Shown one piece after another: positions 7,203-14,724 of a DNA stretch of 25,370 bases (position 1 is its first letter; each line of letters starts with the position of its first letter). Made by a program: the position numbers and the translations under genes. The stretch is from positions 1-25,370 of the forward strand of contig NZ_RIZI01000159.1 in assembly GCF_003721225.1 (NCBI RefSeq), in the 5' to 3' direction. The notes under the pieces were generated by a model that did no database searches, had not been told where the DNA came from, and worked only from the letters and a program-made list of their open reading frames with translations. The stretch comes from Acidithiobacillus sulfuriphilus (GTDB taxonomy: Bacteria; Pseudomonadota; Gammaproteobacteria; Acidithiobacillales; Acidithiobacillaceae).

Positions 7203-7514
7203 TCATTTTTTGCTGTAAGTTGCATCGTGGTCCGGGGCAACGGTTAAAAACCGCAAGTAGTCTCCATCCCGGTAGGCGGTCGCCCTGCGGGATTGCGTGA
7301 TCCGTAGCGAGTAGATGGCAGCAATACCTTTGGGCGGCGTCACACTCAGAATTTTCTCCCATCGCAACCCCTTATCCCGGTAGACCTGATCCCAGGTCAT
7401 TTGCAAAATCTTTCGCAAGGTCTCCAGGGCCGAATGGCGTTCTGGCTTGGGCAAGGCAAGCAGGTTTTCCTGGAATACCGGATTATTCAGGTCCAGACGA
7501 ACCGGGTCACCCAT
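7203..7514 (-). CDS. Type II toxin, small RelE/BrnT-like cytotoxic protein
   Basis: The product is a basic protein of 103 residues with a compact alpha/beta pattern: LDLNNPVFQENLLALPKPER, a helix with LRKILQMTWDQVYRDKGLRW, then strands in IYSLRITQSRRATAYRDGDY and LRFLTVAPDHDATY. The combination of WDQVYRDKGLRWE and R-A-x-A-Y-R-x-G-x-x-L-R is what I know from small toxins encoded beside AbrB-type antitoxins. They are presumed to inhibit translation, but I cannot name the exact family. Its ATG overlaps the antitoxin end by eight bases (ATGGGTGA), so it is translationally coupled. The frame is intact. Confidence 0.75.
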   Translation of the reverse strand: MGDPVRLDLNNPVFQENLLALPKPERHSALETLRKILQMTWDQVYRDKGLRWEKILSVTPPKGIAAIYSLRITQSRRATAYRDGDYLRFLTVAPDHDATYSKK

Positions 7515-7764
7515 GGGTCATTTGACCCAGAGCGTGCTGGGTGTCGGTATCATCCGCCGGATGCGCCGACGCCCAAGCCATAGCACGTTGCAGGTCGCTT
7601 TGCGCTTTTGGCGTGTTCAGCCAAAGCTCATTGTCAGGGATTACCGTCACTGTCCGTACCAACCATACCCCGGGCTCTTGTTCTTCCACGCATACTTGAC
7701 GGCCCGCATACCGTTTGCCAAAAGAAATCTGGCCATTGCTCCCAATCGTTTTAACGTCCTGCAT
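7507..7764 (-). CDS. AbrB/SpoVT-like antitoxin
   Basis: The 85-residue product starts MQDVKTIGSNGQISFGKRYA, a swapped-hairpin AbrB/SpoVT-type DNA-binding start. Strands with VCVEEQEPGVWLVRTVTV and a helical C-terminal tail for toxin binding follow. I chose the ATG at 7764 because ATGGAGG lies just upstream as a ribosome binding site and upstream codons read non-protein-like sequence. It precedes and overlaps the toxin gene, the usual order. Inverted repeats directly upstream suggest autoregulation by the antitoxin or the complex. Confidence 0.75.
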   Translation of the reverse strand: MQDVKTIGSNGQISFGKRYAGRQVCVEEQEPGVWLVRTVTVIPDNELWLNTPKAQSDLQRAMAWASAHPADDTDTQHALGQMTHG

Positions 7765-7779
7765 GATAGCCTCCATGAA

Positions 7780-7807
7780 TGCACTACTGCACATATGCAC
7801 TATAGCA
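7780..7807 (-). promoter_or_regulatory. Putative operator of the toxin-antitoxin operon
   Basis: Two near-identical imperfect palindromes, TGCACTACTGCA (7780-7791) and TGCACTATAGCA (7796-7807), lie 16-43 bases upstream of the antitoxin ATG, with centres 16 bases apart. On the minus strand the second contains TATAGT, a plausible -10 box. Binding there would block transcription, as expected for a self-repressing module. Confidence 0.5.
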
Positions 7808-7827
7808 CAAAAGGATGCACCCCAACT

Positions 7828-8094
7828 AACGCTTTGACCATCCACGCTGATTTTGGCCATCTCCCGCTGCTGGCCCAGCCTTGCAGGCGGCAGCCCTCCA
7901 CGTTACCCAGCACGAAGATGACCGGCCCCGCGTAGGCCAGACGCAGCTTGCGCAAGAGTTCCGTGTAGTATTCCGGCATGGTGTCCACGTCGCCGGCAAG
8001 GATCAGCGCGTCGACAGTGGACAGTGGATAGACCGGTGAGCGTTAAAGATGGATCGAACTCCAGGTGGAGGTCGGAGGCGTAGGTGATGCGCAT
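7828..8094 (-). pseudogene. Chimeric metallophosphoesterase fragment
   Basis: The start MRITYASDLHLEFDPSL carries the first metal motif (D-x-H). The frame is lost at a 7-base tandem duplication (ACAGTGG twice, 8014-8027). Removing one copy restores VDALILAGDVDTMPEYYTEL and the helix leading to VIFVLGN, the place of the GNHE motif. There the histidine is replaced by valine, and the sequence becomes EGCRLQGWAS, copied from the other small phosphoesterase of this window. The last 73 bases (7828-7900) repeat 13029-13102. The result is two phosphoesterase halves fused at short homology, with the C-terminal GHxH motif missing. Confidence 0.75.
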
Positions 8095-8150
8095 TTAGGT
8101 TATCACTACCATTTTTCGTCATACCGACCGCAGGTCGTGCCGATTGCAAA

Positions 8151-8425
8151 TCAGCACGCAATCCGCACATCGACAATCTCCGCGCCGTTATGCTTCCAGC
8201 CGCAGTCTTTCTGGTGGCACAATACGGTCAGGCCTATGTTCAGATCACGCACGCCTTTATCATTGGGCACCGACTGATATGCGCCGGTGTCCAGAAACAC
8301 ATACGAACCCGCCGTCAGCAATTGCGAGCATCCCCCTGCCGGGTCCTGCGAACTGCGGCCGGTGCATCCCGCATCACCGTGATGGTGTGGCCCACATAGG
8401 TCGTGGAGACTTCCCGCACCATCAT
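8151..8425 (-). pseudogene. PPP-family phosphatase C-terminal fragment, frameshifted
   Basis: The minus strand reads MVREVSTTYVGHTITVMRD in one frame. After a shift near 8320-8335 it continues LTAGSYVFLDTGAYQSVP and LNIGLTVLCHQKDCGW. This parallels the end of the intact phosphatase at 14725-15606 (TYVGHTI, HVFLDTGA, LTLFCHQEQQGW), so it is a second, diverged paralogue. The N-terminal two thirds with the GDxHG, GDxVDRG and GNHD motifs are gone. It begins 15 bases after the stop of the vWA-like gene and is followed by the phosphoesterase fragment, the same class order as in the intact operon. Confidence 0.75.
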
Positions 8426-8439
8426 GCAAACTTCGTCAT

Positions 8440-9375
8440 TCAGTGCGTTTCCGGATAGGCCACCGGCTCAACGAGCGCCGGTTCACCGAACTCCATCAGC
8501 TTGCCGTCTGACTTTGCGAAATATTGCCGCCAAAAGTCCTTCAGGTTGATCAGTGCCTGCGGGTCACGGTAGCCATTCCGTGCAGCCAGCGACCCGCTTG
8601 CGGCCGGCGGCATGACGGCGCCGCCCAGCACATACACGGATGCGCCACCGAAATTACCAATCAGGTGGTTCCTTATCGCCTTGCCCATCTCTACCGCGGG
8701 GTTGATGACGCGCACCGTGCCGTTGCCATAGAACGTGGTGACGCTGGAGTTCTCCAGCCCGTCCGTGATAGCGAACAACACCTTTTGAGGGGCTGGATCC
8801 CTTGCAATGGCCGGAGCCACCGTTTTCATCGCCATCATGATGTCCGACTGGTCCAGACTGCCCGTGCTGCTTTCCATTATGGATGCCATGCTGGTGGCCA
8901 CCATCTTCCTGGCGAATCCGTATTGCATGCCAAGACACACGTTCAGATGCCTTGCTGCGACCATGGATGTTGACCCTATGCGGGATGGGGCCAGCGGCTT
9001 TTCGACGATACCCGTATGCACGACCTGCAGGAAATGCCCCTGGGAAAATGCGGAGAACTCGGCGATGACGAACCTAGTTCCGGGCTTCAACATGCGCAAC
9101 GCGTTGTTCACCGCCGATTGCTCCAACGTGGGCGGCAACTTGACTGTTTGGTCCATAAGAATATAGATCAGATGGGTATAGGGCTTTGCCGGTGGCGCGA
9201 TGTGGGTCGCCGCGTAGCAGCTTGGCACATCGTCGACCAATCCAGCCAACGCACTTGCCGGGGCGACCACCAGAAGCGCCGCCACCGCGAACTGAACCAC
9301 TCGCAGGGCTGCCGTCCGCAGGACATGCCCAAAAATGCTGGCACTGAAACTCGGAGTATCATAATGGCTTTCCAT
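8440..9375 (-). CDS. Exported vWA-like protein
   Basis: The ATG at 9375 gives 311 residues, with a ribosome binding site (GGGGGA) before it and the upstream gene ending four bases away. A signal peptide of about 44 residues (LRTAALRVVQFAVAALLVV, cut near ALA-G) sends it across the inner membrane. The mature part has a von Willebrand A-like layout: a first strand LIYILMDQTVKLP, a helix, TRFVIAEFSAFSQGHFLQVV, and KVLFAITDGLENSSVTTFYG with the aspartate of a metal site. The first motif (D-Q-T-V-K) departs from canonical D-x-S-x-S, so metal binding is uncertain. It is last in the envelope trio with the OmpA-like lipoprotein and the membrane protein. Confidence 0.65.
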   Translation of the reverse strand: MESHYDTPSFSASIFGHVLRTAALRVVQFAVAALLVVAPASALAGLVDDVPSCYAATHIAPPAKPYTHLIYILMDQTVKLPPTLEQSAVNNALRMLKPGTRFVIAEFSAFSQGHFLQVVHTGIVEKPLAPSRIGSTSMVAARHLNVCLGMQYGFARKMVATSMASIMESSTGSLDQSDIMMAMKTVAPAIARDPAPQKVLFAITDGLENSSVTTFYGNGTVRVINPAVEMGKAIRNHLIGNFGGASVYVLGGAVMPPAASGSLAARNGYRDPQALINLKDFWRQYFAKSDGKLMEFGEPALVEPVAYPETH

Positions 9376-9379
9376 TTTT

Positions 9380-10936
9380 TCAATCCCCCAATGCGTCGAG
9401 AAGATCTTGAGACAGGCCCGCAGACTCTGTCGCTTTCCGTTTTTCTTTGGCGGTCGCCAATGCCGATTGAAAACGCTCCCGGTCTTTGGGTAAAAGATTC
9501 TGGCCAGACACAAACGACACCCGTTCCTCCCTGGATGGCAAAGACAGAGTTTTCTCCGCCAAAGCGCAAATCTGTTCATCACTCAACCCTACCGCTTCGC
9601 GAGCCGGGCGATTCTCGGGCTGGTCGCTCAAATCGACCGTTTCCCGTGGCGGACGGGCATCGGCTATATACATTTCCATGAAATCGAAAATAGACGGTCG
9701 ATAGGTTGGGTTCATCTTGGACAGGTTGGATCGCAGCGTCGTCATACGCATGGTCGCCCGTTGCGACACCGGCTTAACGACGTGGCCCAGGAAGGTGTCA
9801 TAACTGGGATACCCCTTGGTTTCCTTGTACGCCTGTTCCGCATTTTCCCCGAAGAAACCGTATTTATATCCGGTAACCACGCCCAAAAACTGGGTGAACA
9901 GATAGATCACGCCCAATAGAACGACCCCCACATCATTAGCGCTTTTCTTGTCGCTGATGATAGCATCCGTGGCTTTTTTCTGGGATTGCTGGGCGGCCTG
10001 CGCAACGGCTGCGGGCAGCGGCGTATCCCCTCCCGCGCCGCTTGCCGAGGACGATGAGAACATATTCTGGAAACTCTGCGTCCCGCCTGCCGCCGAGGCG
10101 GAAGACGGCGCCGACATGCCTACGGCCTCGCTGTCCAGGTGTTTGTTCAGCTCGTCGTGGCGATACCAGGTGGACAACACAAAGGCCAAAACAATGAGCG
10201 ATGTTGCGGCAACGATGTTCCCGTACCTCTTTTTGGCGTCGCCCAGCGTATTGATTCCCAGGCGGGCCGCCAGACGGGTCATCGGAGCATTCGATTCATC
10301 CTTGTCCTGGTCCATATCCGGAGAAATGACGCTAATGGCTTCGACGGCCTTATCCTTACCGCCTACAACAAATCCGCCGCGCTGACGGAAATTGGCCGCA
10401 ATGTGAGACACCAGCGAATTGTGATACAAATCATGACCCGCATTGTGCGTGAAAAGCAGGGTGACAACGGCCAGCACAAAGGCCAGCGCAGCGCCGATGA
10501 ACAGTGCGCCATCCGGTGTGATCTCACGGGAAATCAATGGAGCGATCAAGGCGCCCGTGCCGAACGCTTCGGCAACGGTGAGCCCAAAGAGAATGGCCCA
10601 CATCCAGGCGCTCATGGGGCGACGGTCACTTTGCTTCGCGAGCACCAGGTATTTGCGATACCTGTCGAAGCTCTTACGGGAGGTCTCGGGGACACCGTTT
10701 TTGTAATAATCATACAGCGCTTTTTCCACGGGAATCATCGTTCCCGGCGAATCATCATGCTCACCGGTACGTTCATCTCCCCGACTCCACTTCGCCATTT
10801 TTCCCAAAAAGGGCAACCATACCCAAAAATCCTTGCCCAACAGCGAAGTGGTGTAACTGCTCCACACCAGAAATACGATGGAAAGCAGCACCACGGCGGC
10901 GACCACTATTTCAATGACTCGGGACATATCAAACAT
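9380..10936 (-). CDS. Polytopic inner-membrane protein of unknown function
   Basis: The product is 518 residues; AGGAG precedes the ATG by eight bases. Five membrane helices are apparent, at about residues 8-26, 110-132, 143-162, 240-258 and 350-370 (VGVVLLGVIYLFTQFLGVV). The second and third are separated by a short acidic loop. Between helices 4 and 5 is a long Ser/Ala/Gly-rich loop, probably periplasmic. The last 145 residues are soluble, charged and helical, with a proline-rich patch (ADARPPRETVDLSDQPENRP). I recognise no family. It lies 24 bases after the OmpA-like lipoprotein gene and four bases before the exported vWA-like gene. The three may form one envelope-spanning complex. Confidence 0.75.
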   Translation of the reverse strand: MFDMSRVIEIVVAAVVLLSIVFLVWSSYTTSLLGKDFWVWLPFLGKMAKWSRGDERTGEHDDSPGTMIPVEKALYDYYKNGVPETSRKSFDRYRKYLVLAKQSDRRPMSAWMWAILFGLTVAEAFGTGALIAPLISREITPDGALFIGAALAFVLAVVTLLFTHNAGHDLYHNSLVSHIAANFRQRGGFVVGGKDKAVEAISVISPDMDQDKDESNAPMTRLAARLGINTLGDAKKRYGNIVAATSLIVLAFVLSTWYRHDELNKHLDSEAVGMSAPSSASAAGGTQSFQNMFSSSSASGAGGDTPLPAAVAQAAQQSQKKATDAIISDKKSANDVGVVLLGVIYLFTQFLGVVTGYKYGFFGENAEQAYKETKGYPSYDTFLGHVVKPVSQRATMRMTTLRSNLSKMNPTYRPSIFDFMEMYIADARPPRETVDLSDQPENRPAREAVGLSDEQICALAEKTLSLPSREERVSFVSGQNLLPKDRERFQSALATAKEKRKATESAGLSQDLLDALGD

Positions 10937-10960
10937 GACAGTGCTTCTCCTGTTCGGGAA

Positions 10961-12544
10961 TCAATGTTGCAGGCTGAAAATGGGCTGGGACATGTATTTC
11001 TTCCCATTCAAGGCGTAATACAGTCGAGAGCCGCCCTGATATTCGCCTGTGGGGACCACCATATCGATGCACTTGGCCGGACCGTTGACGAATACCCGAT
11101 ACAGCGTTTTGTTCTGGCCACGGTAGACATTGACCGGCACCTTGCCGCTAAACACGGGAGCCTGCCGTGTATTCCCATGGTAATCTTTGTAGATCAGGAC
11201 GTCGGGACGCGGCACATAGGTCCCCGCCCCCTTGAGGACGTTGGCGTGGGTGATGGCCACCAGATTTTTCCCCGCATGGGCCACCCACACCGCGTCATAA
11301 AAGCCGGAGACGTAATCCCTGGGCGGAAGCGTCTGGCCGTTGGCCAGATTGCGCACGGCGGTCACAGGGTGCGGATGGCTGGACAGACACGCCGGGACGA
11401 TCACCGGAGTATCCGCCTGGGCGGAAGAAATCAACCCGAACATGGAATGGGATGCCGGAGCGGCACCTAGGTCCACCGGGATGCCATTCCCATACAGGGG
11501 CGTCCCACCAAAACCCGCGCCAGCGCCCATATGCGCCACGGTGTGAACCGCCTTGACTGGGACGGGTGCCGGAACCGGATGACGCACAGCAGGATGGGCT
11601 TTCGCTTGCACTGGGGAGGATGCGGGCGCATTGGGCTGCGGCGCAAAATCGCTGGCGTTCACCGTCCGTCGCTGCACATAATCCTGCAAATCGGATACGG
11701 TGGGCACATCCACGATCTGCACCCGGTTGTTTTCCTTTTCGCCACGAGCGGTATGCACCGGAGCGATGGGCAGAGCGTCGCCAGCGCCCTGATAATAGAT
11801 ATTACCCGCCGGAACTCCGTTTTCGGCGAAAACGGTGGCCACCGCACGGGCGCGCTGCTGTGACAACTTCGCGGCGCTCATGCCGGATATGGCCTGATCC
11901 ACCAAGTTGGTATGCCCAACGATCAGTATCTTGTGGTTCACAGCCGCCAGTCGCTGCTCCGGCGTCGCGTTGGCGGGGAGATGCTTTTCCACAACCGCAG
12001 GCGCATATTGCCGCGCGATCTGCGAGAGATAGGCTTGCGCCTGCGGTGTGATGGAGGCCGTCCCAGGGGTAAATTCGCCTCCCTTGTTTTCCACCTGCAC
12101 ATCCAGACCGATAGCGGTGGACGGCTTTTGCGCTGGGTCCGTCGGGGCGACGCCCAGCTTGGCGGACGTGATCCTGGCGCTGGCGATCTTTAGGTCATGC
12201 GCCTTGGCGATTTTGTATAGCTCACAGCGTCGCGCGTCCAGGAAATGCCCTACCAGGAAACCGCCACCGACGCCAACGACTGCGCCGACGACCGCACCCT
12301 CCACGCCATGGGTAAGCCCGCCTACAAGGGCACCTGTCACCCCGCCCAGAACCATGCCGATGTTCCGGTCGTTGTTGGAGCAGGGATTGGGGCTGTCGAA
12401 GATGCTAGAAAGCGTGTTTTCACTCTGCGAAGCGCCGCCAGGGCTACCCGGAGGGGCGGACACCGTGGCACACCCGGTCATGGTGGATACAATAAGCCCC
12501 ATAGCGATCGCCCTGGGAACATAGGAAGTTTTCTTCTTTTTCAA
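10961..12544 (-). CDS. OmpA-family lipoprotein with glycine zipper
   Basis: I place the start at a TTG (12544) because AAGGAG stands seven bases before it and a lipoprotein signal begins at once: KKKKTSYVPRAIAMGLIVST, then M-T-G-C. This gives 527 residues. After the lipid-attached cysteine come a short linker and a glycine zipper (GMVLGGVTGALVGG and GAVVGAVVGVGGGFLVG), typical of membrane-embedded hairpins. An OmpA-like peptidoglycan-binding domain follows, with KILIVGHTN, KLSQQRARAVATVFAENGV and NNRVQIV. A Pro/Ala linker and a C-terminal domain of about 180 residues that I do not recognise complete it. It should anchor the outer membrane to peptidoglycan and could hold the two following gene products. 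Confidence 0.8.
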   Translation of the reverse strand: MKKKKTSYVPRAIAMGLIVSTMTGCATVSAPPGSPGGASQSENTLSSIFDSPNPCSNNDRNIGMVLGGVTGALVGGLTHGVEGAVVGAVVGVGGGFLVGHFLDARRCELYKIAKAHDLKIASARITSAKLGVAPTDPAQKPSTAIGLDVQVENKGGEFTPGTASITPQAQAYLSQIARQYAPAVVEKHLPANATPEQRLAAVNHKILIVGHTNLVDQAISGMSAAKLSQQRARAVATVFAENGVPAGNIYYQGAGDALPIAPVHTARGEKENNRVQIVDVPTVSDLQDYVQRRTVNASDFAPQPNAPASSPVQAKAHPAVRHPVPAPVPVKAVHTVAHMGAGAGFGGTPLYGNGIPVDLGAAPASHSMFGLISSAQADTPVIVPACLSSHPHPVTAVRNLANGQTLPPRDYVSGFYDAVWVAHAGKNLVAITHANVLKGAGTYVPRPDVLIYKDYHGNTRQAPVFSGKVPVNVYRGQNKTLYRVFVNGPAKCIDMVVPTGEYQGGSRLYYALNGKKYMSQPIFSLQH

Positions 12545-12602
12545 GGAACATCTCCTTTGCGGCACTTGTTTCGTGGAATGGAACGGAACTATCCGGTTAT
12601 TG

Positions 12603-12761
12603 TTATGGCGTACTTCCCCCATCGCCCGGAATAATATGCGCTGCGGGCGCATCCGCCAACATCTCCGCCCGCACGAAGGATTCCCCACCCGCAGCGCGCC
12701 GGGACAACGCTTTCGAGTAGCTGCTATATATGCTCATCAAGAGTTCCTCATCCATATCCAT
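12603..12761 (-). CDS. Small 52-residue protein, unknown
   Basis: The minus strand encodes MDMDEELLMSIYSSYSKALS, then an Arg/Gly/Ala stretch and AEMLADAPAAHIIPGDGG, with a TAA 59 bases before the lipoprotein start. The N terminus is a plausible amphipathic helix. No strong ribosome binding site is visible (AAAAGAAA before the ATG) and the family is unknown. It fills most of the gap between the broken phosphoesterase and the lipoprotein, in the same direction. Confidence 0.4.
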   Translation of the reverse strand: MDMDEELLMSIYSSYSKALSRRAAGGESFVRAEMLADAPAAHIIPGDGGSTP

Positions 12762-12794
12762 TTTCTTTTGCCGTAACCCGCCAACGGGGAATTA

Positions 12795-13359
12795 CTAATC
12801 CCAGTCTCGCAACCGCAAACTTCCACGCCGTTTTTTCTCGGATTCGGCATCAAAAAGTGCCATGGCACCCAGAATTTCCGCCATCTGAATAGGCTTCCCG
12901 CCCCAAACATCGGCACTCACCTCCATGGAGCCTGGCATCGGCTGCAGGTTGCCATGCACATGGCCATACAAATGCACCGTGCCTTTCCACATGCCAGGCC
13001 ATTCCCGCATCGGGTAGTGGCAGAGAAAAACGCTTTGACCATCCACGTTGATTTTGGCCATCTCTTGCATGCTGGCCCAGCCTTACAGGCGGCAGCCCTC
13101 CATACCCGTGGTCCGGTCGTGATTGCTGACAATCAGATACTTGGTGCCGTGCAGCTTTTTGAGCAGGCCGTTGACGGTCTCCACTGGACGCATAGAAAAA
13201 TCCCCCCAGGGGGTAGACCACATCACCGGGGCTCACAACGCTGTTCCAGGCATCCATCAACGCACGGTCCATCTGTGCGCCGTCCTGGAAGGGGCGCTTG
13301 CCATGCCGGATGATATTGTCGTGTCCGAAATGACTGTCACTGGTAAAAAAGGTGCGCAT
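12795..13359 (-). pseudogene. Small calcineurin-like metallophosphoesterase, doubly inactivated
   Basis: The start MRTFFTSDSHFGHDNIIRHG holds the first metal motif (D-S-H-F-G-H), and GDVVYPLG contains the second aspartate. An extra base in a six-G run (13202-13207 on the plus strand) shifts the frame. The continuation reads DFSMRPVETVNGLLKKLHGT, then YLIVSNHD in the GNHD position. At 13083-13085 a TAA replaces the CAA (Q) found in the partial copy at 7828-7900. After it the frame continues with MAKINVDGQSVFLCHYP, HLYGHVHGN and the C terminus. All metal motifs survive across the frames, so inactivation is recent, or the errors are in the sequence. It follows the kinase gene by 15 bases. Confidence 0.85.
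13029..13102. repeat. 74-base direct repeat, partner at 7828-7900
   Basis: The segment from aacgctttgaccatccac to ggcggcagccctcca occurs here and at 7828-7900 with a few substitutions and one missing base in the left copy. It encodes the EGCRL(Q)GWAS region of the small phosphoesterase. It shows that the left chimeric fragment was built from sequence related to this gene. The copies are in direct orientation, about 5.2 kb apart, on either side of the envelope trio. Confidence 0.8.
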
Positions 13360-13374
13360 ATTCCCCTGAAATCT

Positions 13375-14703
13375 TCATCGGTACAGAGCGTCCATATCCA
13401 CGCCCATATTCGCCCCCAGGGCCACATCACGCAGAATTTCCGCCCACCAGGCAGAGGCTCCGTGCTTTGCCGGAGGATGACGCCCCTCTCTATTTCCAAG
13501 AGTAAGGTCGGCTGATAGTCGGCCTGCAGGTTCAGGTCCACAGTGGCGCGGTTATCGTAAACGCGCAGGCGCCGCGCAAAATGCGCCACCAGTGCGGCGT
13601 GGGTAAAACCGCCGAGCAGATTGCGTCAATCTGGGCCTCTGGAATATCTACCCGATCACTGCGTAGGGCACGGGATTGCACCCGCTGGACCAGCGTATCC
13701 AGATCATGAACACCCACATAATCCAGATCCACTACAGCCCCTGCCCGAATGCTTTCAAGTACCTGATCGAATCGGCCCGCAAGGGAGAAAGTGGTTTCCA
13801 CCAGCAGGTTTTGACGGGCATCCAAACCCCGCCGCCAGTCCGCATTGGAGAGCAGATAGGCCACCTGCAATTCTGGCAGGGGTTCATTGGCGGCGGGAAT
13901 CAGGCCCATGGCCCGATCTGCGTCATCTTCGTCTGGCAGCCAATGCCGGATGGCCTCACGGGCAATAGTGACAAGGCGTGCGCGATCCTTCGGAAGCGAC
14001 GGCAGATAACGATCCACATCGACCCATGCGCTTTCCGCAATGCCCAACTGCCGGCGCAGAGGCGCAGAGAGGAGCGTTTTCCCGGAACCGATACTGCCGG
14101 CGAGATAATGCAAAACCGGTGCATGCCCGTCGGCACGATGACAGTTGGTCCGCGCTTCAGCCATTTCTTCCGCATAGCGGGCCAGTCGGATAGCCACGAA
14201 ACGCCGGTAGGTTGACGCATCCTGTTTGGGATCGGCGGGCAGCCTGCGTGCGGCGAGAGATCCTTTAGGTGGCCATCCCCTTTGTTTGAATTTGGCTTCC
14301 TGCAACTGTTGAAAGGCGCCGGGCGTTAGTCCGCCGTTGGCGTGCTCCGGACAGGCCACATGCCAGTAGGCGCCACTGACCAATAAGGTACCCGGCAAAC
14401 CGCAGTTCTCACAGATCCGACGTGAGCGGTCACAATAATCCTCCACGATCTGAAACAGGCCATGTTTCTGCGCGTCTGTCAGTTTCGCGTCGTAGCTAAG
14501 TAATAGCGTAGCGTTCCGAATTTCTGTTTGATCTGGGTGACGTGGATACGAATGCCGTTCTCCTGGCAGTAGGTGTCTACGGCCTGAGACAAGGCGCGGA
14601 GTAGTGGATACCAGCCGTCTTCGCACCAGAAATGGCTTTCCTGGTTGTCGCTGTAGAGTGCTGGATAATCCCGCTGCAAGGCGTGTTCCAGGGCGATGTC
14701 CAT
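13375..14703 (-). pseudogene. Zeta-toxin-like P-loop kinase with zinc-ribbon-like N-terminal domain, three frameshifts
   Basis: The start MDIALEHALQRDYPALYS has AGGAG upstream. The N-terminal domain has DGWYPLLRALSQAVDTYC and QIKQKFGTLRYYL; the frame shifts near 14494-14505 and continues with SYDAKLTDAQKHGLFQIVED. A C-x2-C / C-x2-H set (RRICENCGLPG, ACPEH) suggests a zinc site. The kinase part has the P-loop GSIGSGKT, WVDVDRYLP, the zeta-type LLVETTFSLAGRFDQVLESI, and YVGVHDLDTLVQRVQSRA with DIPEAQI. A second shift (13610-13630) leads to FTHAALVAHFARRLRVYDN, the zeta-family end. A third (13450-13458) leads to a stop at 13375. Each shift fits loss of one base. Zeta-type enzymes phosphorylate nucleotide sugars; some relatives act on other substrates, so the target here is unknown. 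Confidence 0.8.
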
Positions 14704-14724
14704 GTGTTTTTCTCCTGTATCAAT

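Noticed and set aside
7800..7988. Separate 62-codon gene next to the toxin-antitoxin operon
   Set aside because: It is the second half of the broken phosphoesterase; its end runs into the antitoxin promoter region.
8524..9681. Plus-strand ORFs opposite the vWA-like gene
   Set aside because: No domains, and the minus strand has a clear signal peptide and vWA-like strands in this interval.
10139..11470. Long plus-strand ORF of 443 codons
   Set aside because: It lies opposite the membrane protein and lipoprotein genes, which have signal peptide, helices, an OmpA domain and ribosome binding sites. The plus frame gives a His/Arg/Gly-rich product without domains.
12545..12688. Longer start for the OmpA-like lipoprotein
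   Set aside because: The extension is Arg/Cys-rich and would bury the lipoprotein signal. TTG 12544 has AAGGAG at the right distance and the signal starts there.
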